This document shows positions 1 to 18,415 of a stretch of DNA of 64,000 nucleotides, piece after piece (position 1 is the stretch's first letter; each line of letters starts with the position of its first letter). Position numbers and translations under genes: made by a program. The notes below the pieces were generated by a model that did not search any database, was not told where the DNA came from, and saw only the letters and a program-made list of their open reading frames with translations. The DNA is from Dirofilaria immitis. Its lineage: Eukaryota > Nematoda > Chromadorea > Rhabditida > Onchocercidae. The stretch lies in the NCBI GenBank assembly GCA_024305405.1, contig JAKNDB010000068.1:7493501-7557500 (forward strand), written 5' to 3'.

Positions 1-5377
<5,377 letters not shown>

Positions 5378-7368
5378 ATTCCTGCTGTAATGTCTACTAT
5401 ACTTTATATTGCATCCTCTAATTAAAAGAACACTAAGATCTTCCCCTTATTTCATGGAACTTGACTAGATACAAACAAACCCTTTAAGACTATCATATCT
5501 CACTTCGCTCCGTCTAACTTCTCGAGTTAAAACCACAAGAACATTTAACACTTAATATTGCGCAGTTTTCAGGAAATAGTTAAAAGAAACCTGTGAAATC
5601 TTGCAGCTTCACATTTATCTGGTACTAGCTAGCAACCTATTAATTGGAATTGATATCGCGGAATAAACTTTTTCATTTCAATAATAAAGTTAACGCAAAG
5701 CCATTCGAGCCTAAGTTATCATATTTTAACCGGCAACTTTTGCCCAACACCACACAAAGTACATTGGCAAAGCCGTTGCCAATAAATCCATCTTAATTTC
5801 AATCCTTAAATTATTACAAGCATCAGATGAATTTATTCACTTAACAAGGTTCTTGCAATGATTAATAAAAAAATCTGAACAAGAAACCCAAACTTGAACC
5901 AGTTAACGTTCTAATAGCAGGCAGATACAAAACTATCAATTCCTTCTTTTTAATTAAAACATTTGATTTTACTTTATTTCGATCAATTCATAATCTGCAA
6001 AAAAAAAAACTCCTCTCCTTCCAATAAATTGTATGTATATAAAACAACGCAACAATATAATCGGTTTATTGGGAATAAATATACGAAAAGTAGCACAACT
6101 GGACCGAGATTACATAATCCAATAAGACCTGGCGTTTCATTTATACCGTAAATTTTTCATGACAATAATAGCGCCACTTGGGCTGTTATCATTAAGTGAA
6201 ATGGACCCGAATATTATGCATTATCCTTTACAATATATGTAGATTCAAATAATCCCTAACAAATAATGTATGTAGATTCAAATATTCCCTAACAAATACA
6301 ATTATTATACGTCAGTCCTCGACTTTTGTATTATATCAGTTCTCCAAAAGCTTCATCCCAAAATCAAATCAATTCTTTATCTTGATAAAAAAATATGGAA
6401 AAAGCAGCAAGAAATAAACTCATGTTGAGCAGTCAAACTTATATCTGCTACATTAGGAAAATTTTCTAACCAAAAAACACAGCTGGAAGACACGTATTCA
6501 GAATAAAAGAACCCAAAATAAGGATATGATGATGAAAATAACTGATGCTTACAGATCAATACTTCAAAAACAAGAATACAAAGCAATCGAAATACTTGTC
6601 TTAAAAAACAGCCACCATCATCGACCTCTAACAGGTAAAACTAAGATTACCTACTGAGCTTCTCAATTCTGAAGGAATAATCAAATTTTCTCTTCTGAGA
6701 TGAATCAACGATAAAGAGACTAGAACTATAGAAATGCACGTAACATAAATGAATTATTAATGAGTGTTATAAAATAAGATGTAATAATAAAATAAACATA
6801 TTGGAGATATTATAAAAAAATAACGAAAAATAATATTTACAAGAGACTAAGAGAAAAGTGCTTGCGAATATTGATTTAAAGAATAACGCGACATCCTTCT
6901 TGACACTGAATAATTCACGAACTATATATTTCACGATCACTACGTCCCATTACATCGTCCAATGCAAAATCAGGACTGTTGTCTAAATTATTATTATTAA
7001 ACATTAGATACTAGAAATGATTAGCTAGGATAGTTTTAATCTATCAAAGGAAAGGAAAGAAATGATACGTCTAAAAGCAACGATTGAGACTCCCTTATGC
7101 TACAATAACTGATTTGGAAAACACTACAAAATCAGCAGGTGAAGCTACTTGAATATGAATTTCAAAACGGGTTAATACCGATATCCTGTATTAAAGTGAT
7201 TTTAATGCAAGCATTATATTATTAAGGTGAATAATTTATCTAATTTACTTCCCACTTTTAATAATTTCTTTCGAGTGCTGAGATTTTTTAAAAGGAGCGT
7301 CAAACACCATTTACTACTGAGCGACAACTAATCCGAATAAGGTTTATATCCATAAACAATGGCTGAAA
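5378..7368. other. Intergenic region between prp-40 and the AMPK gamma gene
   Basis: About 2 kb of AT-rich DNA lying upstream of prp-40 and downstream of the AMPK gamma stop codon. No exon with family resemblance was found on either strand. Short open stretches such as 5963-6151 and 6377-6586 show no coding character. It contains a 33-bp-period duplication at 6236-6298. Confidence 0.6.
6236..6298. repeat. Tandem duplication, 33-bp period
   Basis: A 30-nt segment at 6236-6265 recurs at 6269-6298 with one mismatch (AATCCC versus ATTCCC). It is a simple two-copy tandem duplication in intergenic DNA with no evident function. Confidence 0.85.
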
Positions 7369-10300
7369 TTACCCCTTCAATCGATCAAATGCAAAACAGA
7401 ACAACATACTTCCAGGTGGTGCAACTGGTGGTTCTAGAACCAAAAACGCAATATATCTGAAAGTGAAATAATGCCCTTCACTTTTTATCGCCGTCAACAA
7501 TCACTAATCGATGTACTTCAGCTCGAACTATCATTTCTACAATCGTCATCAGTGAATCATTCGGTGAACAACAACGCACTCCCTCGAACCACTGAAAATT
7601 GAATTCATTTAAGAAATTTGATGTCGTTTATTAGGAAAAATTTTAACTAAAAATGATAAAACTGGAGCTTACATCGACACGATGCCGTAAAGCTTCTTGC
7701 GCTGTAACATTCAAATCAATATATGATTTGTTAGCTGCCAAATTTATAGCGTCGAATTTAGCATAAATATCGACAACCTATAATAAGTACTAATTAAATT
7801 CCTTAGTATAATGGTATTTTCGTAATGTACCTTTATCTAAATGATATAATGCACAGCAATATTACCAATATATCTATATAAGTCTAGTCATGTTGACCAT
7901 TAAAAAAAATTTCAAACGAGTCAAATTTTGGAAAAATAAAACGCACTTTGCCATTTTCATCCAAAACAGGTAAAGCAGATACCCGTTTAGAAATAAATAT
8001 ATTCATAACATCAATCAGTGGAGTATTTTGAGTAATCGTTAAAACATCACTCCACGTACCAATCCCCAGTTCAAGAGGTGTTTTATCCATGAAAGATGGA
8101 CGAGGCAAATCGATCATCTAAAATCCATAGTGACTTTTTTCAATCTACTTCAGAAAAAAATTTAAAATGGAAAACCATTTCACAGAAGATTATTATGACG
8201 TTTATTTTCTAAAACCAATTCCAATTTAATCAACTTATTCTTAATAGACTTGTTAAAAATTTGGAAAAATGTAGGGCTTAATATAGAAATCAAAGTTTTT
8301 AAAAATTTCAATTACTCATGAAAGAAATTTAAAGTGAAAAAAACCAACATATAAATAAAGGAACTTCATCAATCGCTTATGTGTGAGAATGAAAGCGATA
8401 TTGCCAGTACACTCTTCCATCACTGGTAAACGATGCACTTTCTCTTTACAGAGAACTTCAACTGCTTGAAAAAGGCTGAAATTTCTTCGATAGTTCCAAT
8501 AATTGAAGGAATGAAAGTTTAGAGAAACTAAAAATTTGATTTCGGATGGTGATAAAATTGAGCAAATACTATTGCTAAGCAAATTTAAATTAGAAGCTTT
8601 GAACTAAAGTTCATAATTAAAACGTATAACAAAATTAAAATATTACAAAAAGGACGGATGAGAACCTTTCAGAAGGACTTATATATGCCAGTAGTTTCAA
8701 GTGTCCATCTCGTTCTAATTCTCTACGCCAAGTTGCTATTTTATGCTTCTCAAGATTTTCTATACCTTCATTTCTCGAACCACTGTTTATATAATACCTA
8801 GAAGATATTTGACAAGTCAATATTAAAAAAATAAAGTTGGCTTTGAGATGTCCTGAATACCACTACCGCTTTGAAATAGCCAGCCAGCTGAATTCTTTGG
8901 TAAACATGCAATTCCTTTGAAAAAGAAACTAATTCGATACTATATATTATTATGTATAAACTCACTTAAAAATTACTTCGTCTGCGTAAAATGCTACAGA
9001 AAGGCTTTAAATACGTAATGTCATAGATTCAAATGCTTTTCAACAGTATGTATGTAAAGACAAAATAGTATGGTTGTATGAGGAAAGAATATAGCTTATT
9101 AAGCGTTATTAAAGATCTTATAAATGAAGAAATTTTATTTTCTCATAAAATTTACTATAATATAATTTTTCCCTCATTATAACAATAAATGTTTCACATA
9201 ATAAGTGATAAAACAAAATATTAATGAATGAAATCCGAAAAGTGGAGCATGAATTTTGACTCTTCAAAACTCCTTCATTATGCAGTATATATTGCCATAG
9301 TAAATGGTGGAAAACATTCATACTTTTGAAGTACTCGAATAAAATCGGTAATAGTAAGCATGCCAACAAATTCCTGCTTTTTGCTATCCCAAAGAGGGCT
9401 GCCCGAACTCCGTTATAGATAAGAGCAAAGAAGGCCTTCTTTACCTGTAAAACAATGTGGAAATAGAAAACGATTGCTCTTGTCATTTCTAGTCATGACT
9501 AGGAATATTAAAAATCACTCAAAAAAAAAAAGTAATAAACTAATGAATAGAAGGAAATGAAAATTAAAATATTCTTCCAATTAACATGTACTGCTTCCAT
9601 TGAATATATATGAATTGGCTTATTTGTAAATATAATTTTTCGACTATAAAATTATTATCACATTAAACAGAATATCGAAATTCATCAAAAATTATAGAGG
9701 TTAGTATAATGAGCAGTATTCAGAAAAGTTGCTTGTTTTTATATCAAATAATAATAATTTTATTTTTTTCCGCATAAATGATTTTATACTTTTTTCAGTT
9801 TTTCAATGTTTTCCTAATTTATTCATAAACTAGTATACGAATGTTGACGATAATTCGATCTATGTCTTCCTATTAAAGTCTTGTTTTATTGAGAAAATAT
9901 AACTTTGAAAATGAAATTTAAATTACTCAAACTTAGTTTCATTATTACTTAGGACTGTAAAACTAAAACCAGTATATAATCTGAAATTTAAAGAAAATGG
10001 TCTAACCTGTAATTCAGTGTCGAAAACTACCAACTTTGTACTTGTAGGAATTAGATCATAACATTTATGTGCGCGCATGAATGATGAATAAACAGCATCC
10101 TGACTTTCTGCAATTTCATTTGATATTTCGTGAAAATTAATTAATTTGTAAATAGTGAAAATAAAATATAGAAAAGTGATTCGATCCCTGCTAAAAATAT
10201 GAAGAAATTAACTAGAATAAACAAAGCAAACCGAAAATAACTTTGAAGAATTCAGGAGGAGCTCCATCGTACGGAGGGTATAGTGATAACTGCTCGGATG

Positions 10301-13300
10301 ACAAATTAAATGAGCTCTGAAATTTACAGCTTTAACTAAAAGGATGTTAAATTCATCCTCTCTTGCATTTGAATGTCATTCCTCAAGATCGCATATGATT
10401 AAATATTCATGTCTACTAGCAATGAAGAGGAAGAAAGATGAGCAAACTGGAACTGAAGTTTTGCGAAACTGTTTAAGTGAGAGTGGGTTCAGATCATTGA
10501 AAGTGAAAATTAAGGAAGTACTATAACTATATACTTCCCTTAAGTACTATAGTTATATTTTGATATATTTAAGGAAACGTTCAATTTATTAATACTGTTT
10601 GCATTATGCGAAATACAAAAGATCGGCCGAATTCCAACGACGGAATTCCTTGTCATATTTTTCCCGAACCGGGATTTTAGTTGGCAAAACGTGGAAGCTA
10701 TGAATTAGAATCAGCGACATAGCTATTTTGTCAACTTGCTGATGACAAAAAAATCCTTTTTCATGGACGCTTTTTTATTTTTACTAATATCATCACCTCG
10801 TTTGTTGCACTATGTAGAAAAACATCCAGCAAACAAAATTATCTGGAAATCTCCGATGTAAACAAAAGGAAGCTATATATATATAATATATATAGAAGGA
10901 ATCATATATATATATATATATATATATATAGAAGGAATCATAGAATATTATATATAACCTAAAAATGTAACAGCATACTGCATTACAAGTGTGATCACAT
11001 GGGTAATATAAATCCTAGATGATTTATACGGGAACCTACTGAGAAAATTTTGATCGCTCATTCACACGGCCAATGGCTACAAAATTCATTACCAGATTTT
11101 ATGAAAAAAAGCTGTTTTGACGCTGTGCAGTATAAATGGAAGATATTACTAAAGAAAGCTATTTGGTACTATTACCTATTATGTAAGGAAAGGCAAAAAG
11201 TTATTAAATAAAAACGCAAAAAGCCAACGTTGAGAGTTATTAAGATCGAAAATATTTATTATATGATCGTTCACATGTGATAGTAACTAATTCTCCCATT
11301 CGCATAACTGTAATGTTTTCTGATTTTTTCTATTGAATAATTTTTTCCAAATATCAACATTGCTGCATTGTTTCTACTATTAGCGACTAACGAATTTTAT
11401 TTCTTGTCTTTCTTTATAATACTATTTTCCCTATAAAATTAAACCGGAATAATTGGATAGTAACTAATTCTCCCATTCGCATAACTAATCATTTTAATGT
11501 TAGTCACTAATTATGCTGAAAAAGCAAACATTCGCTTCATAATGTCCAAACATGAAATATTTTGGATGAGTATTTCGATGACTTCTGTGAAAAAACTGCT
11601 AAATTTAAGATTTAAGATATGAGGTAGTCAAATCTAAGCCATATAACGGATTTCAGATTTCAAATTTAGCAGTTTTTCATAACTGCTAAATAGTCTGACT
11701 AAAAAATCTGAATATGCCACTATCGTAGAAAAAGATGTTTAATGAATCGAAATCTAAAATCAAATCCTCAGTCATTCTATCAGAAAATCAGAAAGACTAA
11801 AACGATGTGGTCAATATTGTAGACTTTGTGATTTTATAACTTCTGTCGCTATTTTGTTTTCTGCAATACAATCAAATAAAATGTTAAGCAGCAGGTCTGT
11901 ATCAGAAGTTTTAGTTAATTAAAGAGTATTAAATCATTAAAAACCTGTTAGATTATGCAATCTTTTCATTTCCGCAACAACAATGCACATCCTTCAAATT
12001 GGGATAATAAATAGTTAGTCTATATTATTTAATTTTTAATTTTTGGTTTAATTATTGACGTCCAAGATAAATACCAATTCATATTTATGAAGAAATAGAA
12101 AATAATAATATATCCCTGCGATTCCACTTCTAATTTAAGGCTGGATTTCTACTGTTAATTTTACAGAACACAGAAAGGCATCTATTATTTAAAAGCAATT
12201 TGAAAAATAATAATGTATAAAATTTCGCACACTGTTATACGATTAGTCGTTACATGTTTTGCTCTCAATTGTTTTAAAGAATGCATTTCAATGATGGTTC
12301 ATATGAAATCAAAAATCCACACAGAATAATTGAAAAACTTTAGCAGGTGTGGAAAAATGAAGTGTAACAGTTGAAGGAATCCATAATAGTGATACTAGTG
12401 TAATAACTTCTGTATTAACAAGTTCTCTTGCATCGCATGGTACAAATAAAAAATATTTAAAAAACCATGGAAAATGACGTGATGACGCAATAATAGTAGA
12501 AAAGAGGATAAGGAAGTATTTTATTGACTTTGAAACTCGATAAAATGTACCTCTGAAATTTCGATAAGAAACACCTAACGATCGTGTAAATTATCAACAG
12601 AAAAATAACTTCCGCACTTTTAACTATGTTTTTAACTTTTCGTTTCATTCTTTTGTTTGGTTTGTCTCTCTCAAAATATTTCGGAGAATTCTTCAGTTAA
12701 GTTCATGCTGCGGTAAACTTAGTGATATAACTGATGATAAAAATGAGATCTCTGATAATGTAATAATTAAGATATTCGCAAGGAAGAAAAGATTTGTAAA
12801 GGAAAGATAAAAATGGTGACAGCAATAACGATATAAATAGATTAACAATGTGACAGATATTCCTCATTTTCAAACATAAATTAGATTTAAAGATTTTAGA
12901 TATTTCATATATTTAACATCTTATCTAGAACTCATAACGTGAAAAAAAGACAAAATACATTTGTCCGACAAATCTATATGTTTTTAATCCACTGACTAAA
13001 AATGATTTTTATCCCATTGAAAAAATTTTTTCCTATGGAATTGAAATTTGAAAAAGAAATGCTTCGATTTATGAGAAGCTTTGAAAAGAAAATAAAAAGA
13101 AACCCAATCTATCATATGCCAATAAAAAATGAGCGCCAAAAGAAGACAAAAACCGAAATTCAAATATTTAGGCTTATTGTTTTTTAAATTTTAACTCGAT
13201 CCGAAAAGAAAATTCTTTTATGAAGAAAAAGACTTTTTTAATCGAAAAATTCAGACAAATGGATTTTGAAGATCTGTTCTCAAATAAAAATCACTCTACT

Positions 13301-16300
13301 GAATGTTTGCTTCTTATTACGATTGCCAGTTGCATGCACTCTTGATAATACTTATTGCTTCAAAGATGACAAAAGAAAAAAGAACCTAACCCATCAATAA
13401 GTCAACAAAAATATGGTTTTTAATGTTAAGTAATGACTGCCTTTGATTCCATCAATAAAATTATTTCTTGGTCTCAACAAGATATCCTAACCTTTAACAG
13501 TGATTGTGAATAATTTAATCAAAAATAATTCGGAAGCATAATAAAATTCACCATATATTTTTTCATAATCTGAAATTTGAAGCAGATAATCACATTCTTA
13601 AATTAAGGAAAGTAAATTAAACAACAGGACTTAAAAACAATTAGCCGGTACCAAGGAAAAGTCATTTATTTAATCATGAATAATTGGTGATAGAAAATCA
13701 CGCATTGGATGAAAAATAATCAGAACAGTATATGAAAGATTTTTAAAAATAATCGCTGTTAGTTGTTTTTTAATGAACAACATTTCAATAGCTATTTCAG
13801 CGTCAAACATAAACAAAATTAAAATTGATGGATTGCAAAGAAAAAATTTTTCAAAACAATCCAGATAATTCTCTAAGCATTTCAGCTTTCTTTGAGAAAA
13901 GCCTTCATGCTTCTATTCTTTCTTTACAACATATTTCAAAAACGCTTTCTGAAATTTTCCATCTACAGGATTTCGCCTTCGCTCTCAAAAATTTTGCGAA
14001 ACTTTATGTTCATATGATGCTTTTCTCCTTTAACAATTAGTAAGTTTTCTAAATCTCGACAAAAGAATCTAGACATTGTAATCATAATCGACCTTAATGA
14101 TCTTTTTGAATAATTCATATCAGTAATTCAAGAATTTGTCTCCAGTACATTAATAGACATATGCAAAGGAAATTCTGTAAACACTAGTCATTATTCACAA
14201 TAAGAACGGCATTTATTTGAAATGAAAGAAAATTGCAACTTTTAAAAACGGTTTCAAAATTTCGAAATCCCGTCATATCTCAGTTTTCATATTTGATCAC
14301 TTTAGCAATAAATGTGGTGAACCTCGCAATATATAGGGGTAGTTTCATAATAAACACTTTCTCAAATAAGTAGGTGATCTGTACGGACGAGTTTAAAAAT
14401 ACTGAAAGGTCTCCTTAACATAAGCATAATTATCATAACCTGTCTGATTCGCAAATTATTATTAGTATATTCTAAATTAGAAATATAAAGACGAACTTTA
14501 CGCTCTATAAAATTTCATTCACTGAAAAGCAGTTTCAAGCCTTCATTATCAAACATAATATAACTAGTTAATTTTTCTAAGTTATAACTATTTGCTAATC
14601 TTGTGTAAAAATTAATTAAAATTTTTCTCCACAAAATTGCAAGGACTTATATATCATAAAACACTAAACCGACTTCCACAGCTGTGCCCTTGAAGACATG
14701 TTCTCATAGATTCAATAACGATCGTAAGATAACATCACAATCGAAATATCTGATTGACGACTTGAACAAAGATAAATGAAAAAAGGAAAGCAAAGCAAAA
14801 AAAAAAAAAGAAAAAGAAAAGAAAATTCCAATGTGTTTATTACAAAACTTATTTAAGTGTATGAAAACAAATTTAATTTTACATCAAAGAAAATCTTTTC
14901 GTAAAAAGAACTGGGACATCATACCGTCAGACAGAGTAGAAATGTATCATGCTGATGTTTTTTTTTGAAAGAATTATCTAACATAACAATGCAATCATCA
15001 TTGCTAATGAAATGTTCTAGGGTAGTTGTGAAGCGAAAAAGATAACGGAGCTAAAGTTACACGGTTGAATTTACTTGCATGTCTATTTTGTATTCGGTAA
15101 TGCGTTTCCTAATGATCGTAAGTGGAAAATAATTGTATATAAACTTCCGGAGTTCAGTGTCAGCAAACACATATTCCCATAAACTTACTCATGCATTACT
15201 TAGATTGTCATCGATACTGCATCATAAATATTAAAAAACTTTTAAATAAAAATGAAAATGTTCAAACTATTGCACGGTTAAAAACCATGCCGGTTAAAAA
15301 CAAGATAAAACAAATATGTACCATAAACAATTTCAGAGATGCAAAATAAAGCAGCTAAGACATATTTACTTCTTGTTCCAAATTTTAAAATTGTATAGAT
15401 TGTGTAGGTTAAAGCATGAGTCATTTAAGAGCAATTTACCGAGGTCATGGTGACAAGGATAAAAAATACGAGACCCAATGTGTGTTGTAGCAAAATAAAC
15501 TATTTTGCTATTAGATTTATGTTATTTCAAAACTAAGTATTTTTACCATCCCGCATTAAATAAGTATTTCAATCATTCGCAGAAAGATATACATTAGTTT
15601 TCCATTGAAGAGAATGGTGATTTTCACGTTCGTTTTCTTCAGCTATGAATTTTAATAAAACCTGAACCAATCTCTTGGCAAGTTATGCAATATCAAACTT
15701 TCCAGCAAACTTCTTCGAAAATGCTCATAGAAATTGAGCTTTCTAAGAAAAAATGCAAAATTATTCACTTATATTAAATTTAAATTTGAAATGATTTACT
15801 TTTACTCTCAATTCCCTAACTCGAACACATTTCAGTCCTACCTGAACAACCACGAGACAAGTAGTCAAACATGAAATTTGAAGAAATTGGTAAGTAAGGA
15901 AGAAAAATTATAATAAAACCATCGTAAATTCACTGAAAAGATAATGAATTATAAAAAGCCGGAATAACATTATTATTATTTCAATAATTAAGTAAAAATT
16001 AAAATTCAATCCACCCCATTTCAGAATTTTCCCCAAACTTAAAACTTTCAATTTTTGTATGTAAAAACAAATTTTTAGAAAAACCCTTTTTAGAAAACTT
16101 AGAAAAGTGAAAATAAAACTGTAACGCCATAAACGCGTGCAATAAGAATTCAGAACACATTCACTCATAACAGATACATTACTGATTCTCACCATCCTCA
16201 ATCCTAACTTGTTAACAACTAAAAACACTATAAAATTCCTTTAAAAATTTCGTTTTATTATTTAAATTTGGTAGTTTTTGAATTAAACTACTTACTCTAA

Positions 16301-18415
16301 GTGAAGAATTTTGAAAAAAATGTAAAAATTAGATGAATTGAGCTCAGATCACCTTTTGGTTTACTATTCTCATTCGATATTATTACTTAAATTCTTCAGT
16401 TACTTATTCCATTCTATATTTCATAAACAACTGCAAGATAAAAATCTTGAAATTTTCAGCAAAAGCGTAAACCTCTTTAATAAGAATTGCATAGTTGCTG
16501 AATGGCGATGATGGCTCCGACTCAATACGCCGCGAAATTTGCATTACATTATTATCAACTGAAAAAAAAACTTAGTGTTAACGAATTTATTAACCAATCA
16601 AGCAAGTTTTTAAACTCATCATTATAAATAAATACAATCGAGTGAACTTCCATAAAATAATTTTAAGAAGAACTGGAAATCAAAGAATTTCATAAGCGAA
16701 AAGTCTGGATATCAGTTTCCACTAAAGCTTTCTACAAAAATAATAGCCGAACTTACTCAAAGGTGACTGATGCTTTTCAAATGTATCATTTCTATCAATC
16801 ATGAGCTGAGCAGGATTAGAGTGACGCTAGAATAAAAACATAATATACAATACAAAGACTAAATGGCTCTAAACTTTCTTTTTGGAACGAAGTTTTATGT
16901 TATTCTTGAAAAGTACAAAAACTAAGTCACTGCGCTTCTTTAAAATGTTTCTTTAATCAAAAAGACTAAGAAAGCTGGTCATTTAAGACATTATCAGAAT
17001 TTGATAATAAAGCAAATTGTGCTGAAAAAAATCGAATGCTTTATTTTAAATTGTGACAAAGTAAGATCTAAAAACACTGTATGCATTTTATTGCGAAACA
17101 AAGTTTGATGAATTTTCACATATTATTTCGTTACAAATTATTTTCCAAAACTTATTTTTTGCTTGTTTCAATATAGTTTAACCACCACTAAATTACATTT
17201 ACAAAAACTAAATGCAAAGGAAATTCTGTGAATTATATATACCGGCAGATTCCATATGCTTGATCTCATTTCGACTGCATTTGATGGTCTATGCCATAAA
17301 TTATTAATATTTCTAACTGCAACATTTGCAAGTTTTGCATCAACAAATAAATGATTCGACGATATTGACGAACCAGTGGTTTTCAATTCTGGCAAATCCG
17401 CTATACATACACTATGTCTTTCACTGTGAAAGTTACGTCCTAAAATGCATTCACACAATCACAATTTCTTTTTTGGTTAATTATTCGAGATAAATACCGA
17501 GAATGTTTCGAAATATTTCGCTGCTGAAATAATTGTTCTTAATGCATTTTCGATGCTCCTAACAATAATAACGGATGATAAAAAGTTTGTTAGTTTAGCA
17601 GTAATAATAAACGATAATAGCTTACTGTTTGATTGCTTTTCTGATCTGTTTGGAAACAGTACTATTGTCCCCACACTTTGCCGGCAAGACAGTGGGGTAC
17701 TTGTCGCATCTGAACGAGACCTTGATCGAAATATTGTACTTAGAGTTGAATCTGACTGTAACGATTCCATATGAGTTCCAGGTGGTGTATCATGAGTAAC
17801 TGGTGGATGTCCAAGATCTATAATTAACAACATAAAGCAGAGACAATATATTTGTATGTATTGCTATTCTTTGAATTAACTTTCTAATGTAAGATCACGC
17901 TAAATCCATAGGCAAAAATGCGGGACATAATGCAGTTTTAGTAAAAATGAACAATAAATAGACCAAATAAAATTCGCAAAATGTGGAATTTTCAATTGAT
18001 TAACCGAATTTGGAAGATTGATAGAATTCTGTTAAAATGATATGTCAAAATGATACAGACCTTCATCAAGTATTTCATTATCACAAGTGGACGTATTCAG
18101 TGATTCACGATATGCACATAAATTTAAATGTTCTCGAAAAGTGTCCATTAGGGTATGTTCCGTACTGGAAGAAAAATCAAATATATAAGACAATATATGT
18201 AATAATAATTATTTGAATGAATGTCTTTGTTTCTGTGATCTCACCTTCCAGTTAAATCTAACAGACAGTTAGTGCATGTCAAAAAGTCACCGTCTGAAAG
18301 ATGGAATCGGCACATCAAGCTCAACATCGTCAGACCTACGTCGCATATAAACATTATGTTGATGAACATTCGCGTTTTGACCTTGACGTGTTGTTGTTGG
18401 TGTATATGATGCCAT
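7369..18415 (-). CDS. aakg: AMP-activated protein kinase gamma regulatory subunit
   Basis: Adenine-nucleotide-sensing subunit of the AMPK heterotrimer. Exons: 18291-18415, 18061-18164, 17626-17817, 17243-17439, 16757-16826, 16473-16558, 10007-10107, 9324-9444, 8666-8797, 8349-8475, 7947-8117, 7673-7777 and 7369-7591. The first six encode a Ser/Thr-rich extension of about 258 residues. The rest carry four CBS repeats with family motifs: [75 protein letters not shown] and [11 protein letters not shown]. Single missing bases at 9396-9398, 7482-7486 and 7442-7446 break the frame. One more is needed just before 10107 to make phases agree. With these the product is about 585 residues. The ATG at 18413-18415 follows a TTTCAG acceptor, suggesting trans-splicing or an upstream 5' exon. 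The protein may end in a short Pro-rich tail (stop 7369-7371); an alternative donor lies just before it. Confidence 0.92.
10874..10958. repeat. TA microsatellite with an interrupted AGAAGGAATCATA unit
   Basis: Alternating TA tracts flank two copies of the segment AGAAGGAATCATA, at about 10893 and 10930. This looks like slippage or duplication of a TA-rich block inside the AMPK gamma intron. Confidence 0.8.
11279..11486. repeat. 31-bp direct repeat, copies 177 bp apart
   Basis: The same 31 nt occurs at 11279-11309 and 11456-11486 (contains TAACTAATTCTCCCATTCGC). The intervening 146 bp is AT-rich and not repeated. No ORF or terminal inverted structure shows it to be a transposon. Confidence 0.85.
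11591..11677. repeat. Inverted repeat, 16-bp arms
   Basis: AAAAACTGCTAAATTT at 11591-11606 is perfectly inverted at 11662-11677, with a 55-nt spacer. The half-site AACTGCTAAA recurs at 11681-11690. It could be a small MITE remnant or a stem-loop. Confidence 0.75.

Larger units (their letters stand above)
10108..16472. other. Large intron of the AMPK gamma gene
   Basis: A 6.4-kb AT-rich intron separates the N-terminal-extension exons from the CBS-domain exons. I find no nested gene with recognisable coding character on either strand. Open stretches such as 13825-14040 and 15908-16228 look like chance. The intron contains a TA-rich repeat, a 31-bp direct repeat and an inverted repeat, listed separately. 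A slightly GC-richer patch at about 10620-10700 is unexplained. Its position would allow an alternative promoter for a short isoform, but nothing in the sequence proves one. Confidence 0.6.

Noticed and set aside
17553..17774. 73-codon plus-strand open frame
   Set aside because: Antisense shadow of the AMPK gamma N-terminal exon 17626-17817, which joins its neighbours in phase.
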